From assembly GCA_031308135.1 (NCBI GenBank), contig JAHLJT010000631.1, forward strand, positions 175,047,282-175,111,281: a DNA stretch of 64,000 bases. The letters run 5' to 3'. Each line of letters opens with the position of its first letter. Position 1 is the first letter of the stretch. The DNA is from Acheta domesticus (Eukaryota; Arthropoda; Insecta; Orthoptera; Gryllidae). The position numbers and the translations under genes are program-made. Under the pieces are notes generated by a model that saw only the letters and a list, made by a program, of their open reading frames with translations, made no database searches and had not been told where the DNA came from. Of this stretch, positions 23,655 to 33,673 are shown piece by piece.

Positions 23655-24200
23655 CACCAAATTTAACATTAGAAGGTAACAGCATCACATAAGTACAGAA
23701 AACAAACTTTCTCGGAATCACCATGCAATCCAACCTTAAATAGAACTCACACCTAGAAGATATTAATTCAATATTGAGAAAACTCTCAAATATGAAATAA
23801 TAATCTGAGACTAAACACCAAAGATTAAACAAACATTCAAAATACAAAAGAAATTTATTAGGGCAATGACAAATACAAAAAGGACAGTCCTGTAGACCTC
23901 AATTCAAAAAAGCTAACATACTTCCACTGCCTTGTATATTCATTTACAAAGTTCCCATGTTCGTAAAGAAAAATCTAGTAAACAACGACACGACTTACAA
24001 ATTTAACTCAAGCTTACACTCGTACATCACAAATAAAACCTTCATCAACCAATGTTCAGAAGCACATTTTACTAAAAGGGTACATTCTCTACAGGAATAC
24101 AATTCTTCAACAAATTACCAATACATCTGAGAAACGTAACAGTATTATACAACTTCAAGAATAAACTCAAACACTTTCTTGGGCAAAAATTGTTTTAGAG
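23655..24200 (+). mobile_element. 3' end of a Jockey/CR1-like LINE
   Basis: Plus strand: KFLGITMQSNLK and HLEDINSILRKLS near the start, KKANILPLPCIFIYKVPMFV near 23905-23965, then a frame change, and FFNKLPIHLRNVT and LYNFKNKLKHFLGQKLF followed by TAG near 24198. This is the post-RT tail of insect non-LTR retrotransposon ORF2. It is 5' truncated and frameshifted. It lies within the copia relic in the opposite orientation, so it probably inserted after copia. Confidence 0.78.
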
Positions 24201-24554
24201 TGTTCAGTAACACCTCAGTAACTGATATGTTCAAATGATTTCAGGTGCTACAGTAGAACTAGGTGTAGAAATATAAAACCTGGCCAAAACCTGCCTGCTT
24301 CTCCACACGATTTCAAGGTTTAAACATTTAATGTACTAATATTGTTCATGTATATGAAGTCGTTACTATAATTTATATCATGTACTGTTATTATTATTAA
24401 TGGTAATAATATAAGTAGTAGCAGTAAAATTACTGTAATACCAAGTAAATTTTATTTTTAAAATAAAACAGTAAAAATCTTGAAATGTTAAATTATTTTG
24501 CTATAAAAATAATTCTCTACTGTATAATATCTTAATCTATCTGTAACAAGTATT

Positions 24555-24690
24555 GTAGTATAATTTCTAGGCCAATGACCCCGTCTCGAGCAGGTTTTTA
24601 TCCAGATTCCATGGTCCTTTGAGTAAATGTTGAGACGGCCCCTTGTTTTGCTTCTGGACAGTAAATGTAACTTCACTCTCTACATTCAAT
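24555..24690. repeat. Dispersed repeat R, copy 3
   Basis: GTCTCGAGCAGGTTTTTATC, then TTGAGTAAATGTTGAGACGG and CCCCTTGTTTTGCTTCTGGA, align with copies 1 and 2. It lies inside the copia relic region, so it inserted there or replaced part of it. Confidence 0.55.
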
Positions 24691-24869
24691 AAGATGTGTG
24701 CAATTGTATTATCTCCACATACATTTCATTTGACTCGTCATAATTGTATATGAGACTCAATGAAGTAATAATATTATTATATATTATTATTATTGTTATC
24801 ACTGTCTATTATCTTACCGGCATCAAATTCGTGTGCAGATCGGGCTCATACAGCGTGTTTAAAAACTGA

Positions 24870-25075
24870 TAATCTTAACATCACCATTCACTTCTGTGAT
24901 TATTAAGATGGAACCTTTTCCTCTTCTCTGTGCTTGCATTTTTGATAAGGTTTAATTTTCCTCGGTTTGTTTCGTGGAGATTTTTGAGAGAATCAGTATC
25001 TTTACACATACGCGAACATACGCAAGATATTACTTTCTGTTCCAACTGCCACGACGACTGATGTGACACGTTGTC
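24870..25075 (-). pseudogene. copia protease remnant
   Basis: MCKDTDSLKNLHETNRGKL and a frame-shifted RRGKGSILIITEVNGDV resemble the protease and the region just after it in copia Pol ('SHLC-D-x-x-F', then 'VKGKGxxxI'). The DSG catalytic triplet is not visible. Confidence 0.6.
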
Positions 25076-25199
25076 TGACGACGTGTCCTATGATGTAGAG
25101 TTACAGTTCAAAGTTCACTACACCTCTTCCAAGTTGCTGCTCATTCAAGTATTCTTCGCCAATGGACTATGTCCGAATTCTATGCGTAAGTAACATATC

Positions 25200-25785
25200 A
25201 TCCTTGAATCATCCTCTTCTGATCTCTTACTCGATGATTTTTGTTTCCTGCGGACTTCCCAGCTGCCATTGAGTTTTTATCCGCGCTTCTTCTGGCGTCT
25301 TCCTGCGAGTCAAATTGCTTCGAACTCCCAAAATCTCCGGTTAGATTGGTGCGCTTTTCGATCGCACACATAAAACCACGGTTAGTCAAGTATTGATTAA
25401 TGTTAACTTCCATTTATGAACGTTTGAAGAATTCACGAGTGAATTTTCATGCCTTTCCATCTTGCGTTTTCATCAAAATCAATTGATTCAAAGGGGTGAC
25501 TTTTCGTGCTGGACCTTTTGACTGAAAAGTCTCTTCCAACCTTTTGTTTTGCACTCGACGTCTCGCATCCTCTGACTTGTTTGACTGAGGTTGGACTTGT
25601 GGCGAGGATATTATTGGACTGTGCCTTTAAGTTGGGCTCTACGCAGTGTGTACGTCCTCTATGATGTCAATTATTGCTTCTGGTTTCACTCGCGCACCGT
25701 TTACATAGTCCAAAACATTTTTTTATTAGGACTCCAAGCATCGTTATGATCCAGGTGTCAAATTTTGCTTTGTACAATATCTCAA
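25200..25785 (-). pseudogene. copia gag remnant
   Basis: Contains KFDTWIITMLGVLIKK and, after a frame change, DYVNGARVKPEA, the N-terminal copia Gag pattern of an aromatic residue, 'LIK' and '(Y/D)V-G-x-x-KPE'. LEETFQSKGPARKV, LNQLILMKTQDG and MEVNINQYL follow, then FMCAIEKRTNL and EDARRSADKNSMAAGKSAG near the end. There are several stops and small deletions. The CCHC knuckle expected after this point was not recognised. Confidence 0.8.
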
Positions 25786-25829
25786 ATCTTATAACGGGCA
25801 GATTAATTTTCTCGAAAAAAAAGGCCAAC

Positions 25830-27200
25830 TATGGATGAATAGGTGTTGTTCTATGGGCCAAACTCTAATCACGAATACATGTAGTGCTCAAATTACATTC
25901 GCGCTGTACTTCACAGTGGAAGCGACCTCGGTCCAAAACGTGTTAGAAGTTCGAGGCAGAGCACTTTTCTAGAACAACTCCCACACGACTCACAGTTAAT
26001 TTTGTTTCTTTCCCCCAAACACGTCCAGTACGTCATCACAAAACCACTACATAAAAGTTACACACAAACGGGTGCCACAAAGAGATGGAAAAATATGAAT
26101 TACATCGATTGACACTGATTGATCAGTATCACATTGCCACCCCATTCTGAAGCTATGAGATTGTATCGGTTCTTCGACTCCAAGATGGTTCAAACCAAAT
26201 TACGTATTTTGGTTACATTTGTTGAAATATTTTGTAAAGATATTGAAATAAAAGGTTTACCATACTATTTAATTTTTTTCATATAAACTTGTGAAATGAG
26301 CTGAAAGAAATAATATTTTCAGATAAAAGTAACACACACCACCATTTCAGTTCCAGTAGAAACATTGAAACAACTTACGTGTATAAATTATTAATCAATA
26401 ATTATTTATATTTTCCCTACAATGTACACCTTGCCTGGGGTTCAGGACCTTCCTAGCATATACTTTACCTATTCAGCGACTATACGAAGAGGTCAAACTC
26501 TGCAAAAGCATTGAATTTTTTTCTTTTCTTTTGTAAATAAGTCTCAAAGGATAAACCTACATGAACCCATCGAATCAAAGTCAATTTTCGTAGGTAATAC
26601 CACGAGTGCTTTGGAATTGTCGATAAATCCCCGACTCGCGAAGCAAGGAGGGGATTTATCTGAGAATTTCCAAAGCACGAGTTGAATTTAAATTGTAATC
26701 CCACGAATGAAATTACGTCCAACAGAGTTCCAAAATGCACCAAATATTGAAAATAACTGAAATAACTAAAATCAAAGAGGTTATGCTACAGTACATACGC
26801 GGTTTATTGGACATCCACATAGCGATCGATGTTACTCCTAAGATAGATGAGACACAGTTCATGATTGGCCAGTAGGGAGAAGCGGTAAGAAAAAACGGAT
26901 AGAAAAAGCGATAAACTTTTTGAGATACGCCGCCCTGACTGGGGCTTTTTGTATGTATAGTTAAACACTATTGGTTTTAATTTCACGAGCGGAATAGTCT
27001 GTATAAATATCTAGAGAGACAACTGCGAATAAAAAATGTAAATTTGTCTTATGCTGGAGGTGTTCTTGTTTAATTATACAGGAAAAATGTAGTTCTTTGT
27101 GATTATAAGAATTAAAATGGTATTTTTGGAAATTATCAAAATAGTTAGAAATTTGGGTTGATCAACTATTGCCCATCTAAAACCATCTTGGGATGGTATA
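25830..27200. other. Non-coding stretch with one hairpin
   Basis: Apart from the hairpin at 26602-26682, no feature is recognised. Confidence 0.45.
26602..26682. repeat. Long imperfect hairpin
   Basis: CGAGTGCTTTGGAATTGTCG with ATAAATCCCC on the left pairs with AGGGGATTTATCTGAGAATT and TCCAAAGCACGAG on the right. The arms are about 30 bp around a loop of about 16 nt (GACTCGCGAAGCAAGG). It is probably the end or core of a decayed foldback transposon. Confidence 0.55.
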
Positions 27201-28131
27201 CGAAGGGGAACCCAAAAGAAACCGGATAGTCGTTATAAAAAAAATATTTATTACCTTTTTTACAACATTTCTTCAGTCACTTCCAAAGTACTCTCCGTTA
27301 GATGCAATTTGTCAAGTTAGCATTTGTCAAGTATTTTTTCCATTGTTTGAACCACATCTGGAACTCAACTTTGACATCGTACTGTGTACTTTGCGAAGAT
27401 GTTTTTATTGCCTCAGCATCATCAAAAAGCTTCCCTTTTAGATTTTTATTCATTCTTGGGAACAGAAAAAAGCCACTCGGGGCTAGGTCTGGGGAATACA
27501 GAAACGACAGACAATCCCTGAGAGGCCAAATAGGGGTTCACGGATAAGGCCGTGTGTGCGGGGGCTTTGTCGTGATGAAGGAACCAGTCGCCTTATCGCT
27601 TAAACTCCGGACGTTTCCTCCTCACATCCTGTCGCAAACGTCTTAAAACTCATTCCATGAGCTTCAACTTATTCCTCTTTCTTCTGAAATTTCGTCGATG
27701 GAGACGCGACGATCCTCGTTGATTTTTGGCGTATTTTCTCAACGTTTTCATAGTTTCGAAATGTTGAATGTTGAAGGGCGCTCACAACGAGCATGGCCGT
27801 CTACACTCCTCTCGTCTCAAAACCTTGTGTACGGCTCGTAGTATCCTCCTTGAAAGTCTGTTGAAGCGTTTGGTAAGCTTATTTGGCTGATTCTTGAAGC
27901 AGGAAACAAAATTTCAAACACACTCTTTGTTCTTTTAAATCTGCCATGATTTCGTAGAATATTCCCCAAAACAGAGAAAAACATTACGATTAAACGGTCA
28001 CATACAAAATGACGCCGACTGGACAGTTGTTTTATGATGGTCTCTATTAACCCCATCTACCCGGAGAACTCTCTAATACGTCCACGAAAGGCAGCGCGCT
28101 CTCAGTCCGGTTATTTTTGGGTCCCCCTTCG
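27201..28131 (-). mobile_element. Defective mariner-family DNA transposon
   Basis: A 931-bp element bounded by imperfect inverted repeats of about 28 bp. The left begins CGAAGGGGAACCCAAAAG. The right, read inward, begins CGAAGGGGGACCCAAAAA. Both ends are flanked by the TA target duplication. The minus strand carries a broken mariner transposase. Visible pieces are EQRVCLKFCFLLQ near 27935, RRVSIDEIS near 27695, RQDVRRKRPE near 27620 and WFLHHDKAPAHTAL near 27565 (a catalytic Asp block). An FFLFPR-like block follows in another frame. It is shorter than the usual 1.3 kb and has frameshifts and an internal deletion between the N-terminal and central blocks. Confidence 0.9.
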
Positions 28132-30373
28132 TAAGCTTTCAAATTTCAGTTGCATGTGCGGTGAGAATAACAGTTCACTGAGTGTAAAATTAAATCCAAT
28201 TAATATTTTTAGAAATTCGCATTTCCAACCTGATAACTCTGTAATGTTTTCCTTGAAGAATGCACCTTATTTCAATAACATGTCTCGAATACTTGGTGTA
28301 AAAGCAGCGAAATAGAGCTTCAAATGATGGGAGAGCCAAATAAACTACGGGAACTGTTCGGCTCGTGGATTCGTTCCAATTCTCTCGCTGAATCTCTGCA
28401 GAAACACAATGAATCCCTCTTGTTACAAGATTTAAATGAATCAGTGACCATTGAATAAATAGTTAAGCTTTAGCTATGGGTTAGCTTGGCGCGGGGAGAA
28501 ACAATTTGGCATTAATTTCGTCTAGCAAACAGCAGTCAATTTTAATCCGAGAAAATCGTTTTTGCGCTCTTTGAATTTTTTTACTCGTTGCCAACCGTCT
28601 CGAGTTTAAATCCAATTGCCACGCCACGCTAATACATACGCACTCATGCTTGCGTACATATGCCAAGAACATATGAAATATGCTATGAAATCACTGTTGT
28701 GGAGTTTGAATTTTAATAACAATGCTTTGTCCGCGTCTTCTGGTGAATTGAGGCAATTCCTATACAGGAAATGATATTTCTGGCTTGCCAGGTGACCAGT
28801 AAGTGTTGCAGTCTGGTGGTCGTGTTTTTAAACAGTTGATAATCTGGCGCCAATGAGCTTATCCCTTCCCCCGAAGCACATCGTGAAAGAAGTGATTCTA
28901 CTCTTTTCTTTAGAATTAGTGCGTGGAATTTGGGGAATTTTTTTATCTCGAACGCACGACATTGAAAATGTATGTTCTGAGCTGATAATTAATGCCAAAG
29001 ATTGTTATAATATTTTATTACTCGAACGGCGCCAAATTTGAATCATTTTTGGCCGTTCGAGTCAACACGGGTAAAAATAAGGGCAAAATTGAGGGAAAGA
29101 GAGAGATGTTGAATAGAATTGTAATAGCAATTAATGGTATTTACAATCTTTCACTTTCATGAGCATTAAAACATAAATGAAAATCAACGCTGGTTATATC
29201 TCCAACGATTTTTTAGGAGATATAATTACAATATTATGATAGTGTCATTTGAAATTATTGAACAATAACATTTATGCTTCTTGCCCCTGGGTACTACAAA
29301 TGACTGTTCTGACTCCATCAAAAATTCCTCTACATTATCTTTAGAATCAACTTCTGAGAAATTTTCAGAAAGACTCTTTTGCTTTTTTCATTCAATGCAT
29401 ATCCCTCAATTAAGTTGAATCAATGACAAGAAGTCATATTTCTGGAGTTATACATTTTTGCTATTAAAAAAGTGTTGATTTTTTCATAAAATTAAATTCA
29501 AACTTGGAGAAAGTAGGATACAGTGGGTTTTGCCAGGGAATTCAATGTTCCTGAAACATGAAAATATCTTTGTTGTATCACATACAGCGAAACCTCAGTA
29601 ATTTGAATGTTTTTTGTAATGTATCTAAAGGTCAATGAATGTAATTTTTTACATTTATTTATTTAAACATTTTAATAATTTGAATGTTGAAAAAAATTAT
29701 GTTGAATATTTCAACATAATAAAATTTGAATTATAAAATATGTGAAGGGAAAAAAAGAAAACTCAATATATCAAAGAATCAGAATTCTTGAAGTCTGATA
29801 ATTGAGAATCCACTGTATTAAGGATGTCAGAGGAACACATCTTAAGAAAATTGGTTTTTATGAAAGAACTACAAATAATTGTCTGACTTAATTTGTGTAT
29901 TGCAACAAAGTATCCCTTTAGTGAATAGCAACAATCTAAAGGAAACATTAATTGCAAATAATTTTCCGGCAAATGTTAGACTTGTCAATATTTCTCAAAT
30001 TCATTCACTTATCATCATGACAATTTTCACTTGTACAAAAAAAACTTTAACGGAACTCTTTATTTTCAAATGAACATTATAATTTTAAAAAGAAGTGACT
30101 TTCAGTATGTACCTCATTTAATTAGAAAAATAACCATCTAACATTGTATCACATTATAGAAGGAATTGGCCAAATTAAAAAGAACTACATTATTTTCCTT
30201 CAAGAAAATGTAGATGTGTATAAATTAAAAAAGAAGACAATTAGATGAATATTTAAAAACAAACAAAATAAGCAAATTTTTGACATCTAATTATATAAAA
30301 TTGAAACATTTATTTTACGTAAATTAATTAAATGTCAAAAATGGTATTTATGTTACAAGTCCTTTAAATTAGT
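28132..30373. other. AT-rich stretch, nothing recognised
   Basis: Only the hairpin at 29020-29062 and AT palindromes, such as the one around 29698-29720 (TTATGTTGAA / TTCAACATAA). Confidence 0.45.
29020..29062. repeat. Hairpin, 10-bp perfect arms
   Basis: ACTCGAACGG at 29020 pairs with CCGTTCGAGT ending at 29062, and a further CCAAA/TTTGG pair extends the stem past a small bulge. It is short and of unknown meaning. Confidence 0.35.
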
Positions 30374-30449
30374 CTTTAAGGATGAGGTTGGAAGGCTAAT
30401 TGTGAGGCAGCAGAGCCGAGTAGTTAACCTTTTGTCCTCATCCTTAAAG
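30374..30449. repeat. Inverted repeat, 14-bp arms
   Basis: CTTTAAGGATGAGG at 30374-30387 is perfectly inverted at 30436-30449. The 48-nt interior has no further clear pairing. It could be a very short MITE. Confidence 0.4.
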
Positions 30450-30649
30450 AGTAATAGAGGACATGTTACATACAATATTTTTTGTTATTTCTAGTTATTC
30501 TTAGTGAATAATAAAATAAACATTTAACAGTTTATTGAGTTAAGAATTGTCATTATTCTTGATGTTTGGTAGCAAGGGTTGTTGGTACAGGGACTTGGTA
30601 TCATTTTTAAATAACAATTGCAGTGTGCAGAAGGACCAAAAGGACAAAG

Positions 30650-31255
30650 GGGAAAAGTGGGACAAAGTGGGGAAAGGAGGACAAGAAGGCCCACGACAGA
30701 ACATTGAGGACAAAACAGACAAAATTGGAAAAGGGGAGAAAAGGGAACAAAATGGGAAAAGGGTGATGAATTAGATAATTAGACAAAATGGGACAATTGG
30801 ACAAAATGGGACAATAAGACAATATGAGACAAGGGGCAAATGGGACAAGGGGAAATGGGGCAAGGGGCAAATGGGACAAGGAGCAAATGGGACAAGGAAG
30901 CAAAATGGGAAAAGGGGCAAACGAGACAAGGAGGCAAAATGGAACAAGATGACAAAATGGGACAGGGGACAATATGGGATAAGGGGACAAATGGAACAAG
31001 GGGGCAAATAGGGACAACGGGACAAAATAGGATAAGGAGACAAAATGGATCAAGGGGATAAAATGTACAAGCGTAAAAAGGGGACAAGGTGACAAAATGA
31101 GCCAATGGGACAAGATGGAAGTTGGGGCAAAATGGGACAAGGGAATAAAATGAGCCAAGGGGGCAAATGGAAAAGGGGAACAAATAAGACCAATGGGAAA
31201 TAAGGGACAAAATAGAAGAAATGGAAAAAGGACAAGGGCCAAGTGGGACAAAAGG
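30650..31255 (+). repeat. Purine-rich minisatellite GGGACAAAATGGGACAAGG
   Basis: Irregular tandem copies of GGGACAAAATGGGACAAGG-type units run for about 600 bp, with almost no T or C on the plus strand. The minus strand is thus open in several frames (Pro/Leu/Phe-rich), which is a composition artefact. Long purine runs can adopt triplex or other non-B structures. Confidence 0.8.
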
Positions 31256-31559
31256 GATATATTTATCCAAAGATTTAAGAACATTGCTAAAATCTAAACC
31301 TGAGAGTCCACTGAAATATTTTTAATGGGTTGATTTTAATGGATTAATGGATGGATTTAATGGAATGAGATTTTAATGGATATTTTTAATTTTAGCACCC
31401 GTTGCTATGGACGTGCTCTTGATGCATAGTTTAGATGATTGGTTGCCAAGGAGGTGAGCATGTGTTTACCAAATAAACAACAAAAAAACAGTTAATTATC
31501 ATCATCATTATCATTATCATCGTTTTAAGATTTAGGTCCCATGGCCTGTTCCTTGTTTC

Positions 31560-31781
31560 CAGTATTCCCCTATACTATTTTAGGTGTTCCTGGTCCTCCC
31601 ACCATTTCCTTGGTCTGTTTCCTCTTGGTCTGTTCATTACCATTTTTGGAAATCTGCTTGGTTGCATTCTTTTTATATGTTCTTGCCATTTTGCCTGGTA
31701 TTTCTCTATTTCAATGACCACATTCTTTTTTTCAGTGTTTTCCTTATTTCTTTGTTCCTTACAGTTAATTATTGTATACAT
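31560..31781 (-). mobile_element. LINE ORF2 C-terminal fragment
   Basis: Minus strand reads IEIEKYQAKWQEHIKRMQPS, then RFPKMV and RPRGNRPRKWWED. This is the end of the reverse transcriptase ORF of many arthropod LINEs ('KWxxHxxRM...PK...GxRxxGRPxxRWxD'). The rest of the element is absent. Confidence 0.75.
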
Positions 31782-31789
31782 TTTTTAGT

Positions 31790-33375
31790 GAGATGTTGCC
31801 AGACCAGTAATATGTAGTGGTACTTAATAGAAAATTATCTCTCCAAATTCTGTCTAATTTTCATTGTAATAGAAACATGTACCCAATTTACTGTTGTTTC
31901 ATAGTATGAAACCATTCATCATGAATTAGTGTATTCATTTCACTTATGATTGTTGTGAGTTAATTATTAAAATAAGAACTTGTTAAACTTTTCATATTGT
32001 TCATACATTAGAAAGTTAAAAATATATTGAAAACCTATGATTATTGTCCAAATCTATGGCTTCAATATGTAAATCATTAAATACTGCCTGATGTCTGTCA
32101 AAATGCTTAACTTAACAATTACAACAGTGAATTGTGCCAATGTGAAGTGGGTAATATCATGAGAAAAAGAGAATACCATCAGTAAAACAGTTCATTTATG
32201 AAAGTTATTCAATGCATTACAATATTCTTACAAAGCAACTAGATCTCATTCAGTTATTTTCACATTTTCTGTTTTCCACTTAATTTCACTGTAAAGGATA
32301 CTGACTATTGACAACACTGCTAAAAAGTTCCTGATGTATTGTTTTACCATGCAATACAGACATATTAAACATGGTCAAACACAGGTACGTTCTACATCAA
32401 ATTGTGTTCCTGGAAGTAATATCACACTGTGATTTTGTCTTGGGAAATGATAAAATGATTGATCATTTCGACACATATGGGAGAAAACACATGTTCTACT
32501 GTGGTTTTCAAAATAACATCTGCCATTTCCTTGAACAAATTCAAAATTTACTGTTCAAGTTTATTTTTGCACATCTGTTATATTACTGAAAAAGCTTAAT
32601 ACCTACTTATAACAAAATATTCAATAAATATTTCCTTTTGTTTTATGAATATTCTGAATAAAAAATACAAATCCCATTAGAAGTTAATTACAATTTTCTG
32701 AAGACAAATGGAAGAGAATATCAAACCATTTTTTGAACTTTTTTAAAAGACGTAAAAGATATTTAGCACAGACATTGAGAACACTGGACAAATACAAAAT
32801 ACACAAAATGCCAAATAAAAAATGAATGATCACAACTCATTTATTTTACTTTGATAACATTAGGATACTTTTGTATATGATGATTTTTTCATGTATATGA
32901 ATTAATTCACATTTTTAAAGTTTAGCTATGTTTGAAGATAATACAAATTTGAATGTGAATGAAAGAGCAAACACTTGCCAAACTTTAGCTTGAATTTCAA
33001 TAATACTTTTTGTGCTTACTCTTTGTTGTTATTTTTAATTAATATTGTATATGAATAGCATGCACCCCTTCTGAAGGGAAGGAAAATTGCTAATACAGTA
33101 CGACATTGTAATGAAAAATTTGAATGCCAAGAAAATTATAATATTATTTTATAAAAATTATTGTAGTATATAGTATGTTAGAAGAAGAATAGATATAATA
33201 TAGTTTTAGGCTTCAAAATTAAATTTCAGTATGAATTTTATCGGGTGTAAAGTAGTTCTGATCATTCATATGTCTGATAAGCCATTAGTTTTGTGATGTA
33301 ATATGAGTTCACTCTCCATTTTAAAATAAACATAATATTCAAGTTTTGGCACATTTGACTGTTCACATATGAAGA
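31790..33375. other. AT-rich 3' flank of SiaT
   Basis: No exon or element is recognised downstream of the SiaT stop. Confidence 0.45.
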
Positions 33376-33383
33376 TTTATTTC
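33376..33383 (-). promoter_or_regulatory. Candidate polyadenylation signal of SiaT
   Basis: Minus-strand AATAAA about 50 bp after the TGA stop. AT-rich DNA contains many chance AATAAA motifs, but the position is suitable. Confidence 0.4.
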
Positions 33384-33431
33384 TTCTTTCATTTTCAAAT
33401 TAAAGGCATGAGGCAATGGCATGAGATAATA

Positions 33432-33673
33432 TCAACATCTCAATGTGTCATAACCTAACACACGTATATAACCAGTTGTATATACTGCCTGGTCATTAGC
33501 CACATTAAGAGCTAAAGCAAGCAGTTTCTCTGCAGCCAAGGGATGCCAAACACCAAAAGTGCAGGATAAATCTTCAGCTGCCTCCCAATAATGACAACGC
33601 TTTGTTAGACGCATGGAGGGCACATATTCAAAGAGATCCACATAAGCACAATGTGGTAAAAGCAGCGCCAGCC
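33432..33673 (-). CDS. SiaT: SiaT terminal exon: end of motif S, motifs III and VS, stop
   Basis: Starts after TTGTTCCAG at 33673, completes Gly, then reads [19 protein letters not shown] (rest of motif S). It continues with [17 protein letters not shown] (motif III, HYWE) and WHPLAAEK (motif VS, His and Glu four residues apart). It ends ...GYDTLRC followed by TGA at 33434-33432. The paired cysteines and the C-terminal Cys agree with the ST6Gal pattern. A minus-strand AATAAA lies about 50 bp downstream (near 33376-33383), a plausible polyadenylation signal that would give a short 3' UTR. Confidence 0.95.

Larger units (their letters stand above)
22915..25785 (-). mobile_element. Decayed Ty1/copia retrotransposon, interrupted by a LINE
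   Basis: Minus-strand pieces appear in copia order. Gag lies at about 25785-25200 (KFDTWIITMLGVLIKK, DYVNGARVKPEA, SKGPARKVTPLNQLILMK). Protease remnants lie at 25075-24870 (CKDTDSLKNLHETNRGKLNL). The pre-integrase and integrase lie at 23640-22915 (AEVLNRNGEVLL, HSDLRG, IKYIQTNNGLKHKNQ, PEQTSVALRTLMKTTGCLL). Each piece carries stops or frameshifts, RT and RNase H were not found, and no LTRs were recognised. The gap between protease and integrase holds an oppositely oriented LINE tail (23655-24200) and another repeat. Confidence 0.82.

Noticed and set aside
30607..31284. 225-codon minus-strand frame, Pro/Leu/Phe-rich, resembling a membrane protein
   Set aside because: It is the translation of the purine minisatellite, and similar frames are open in all phases. 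No real protein signal.
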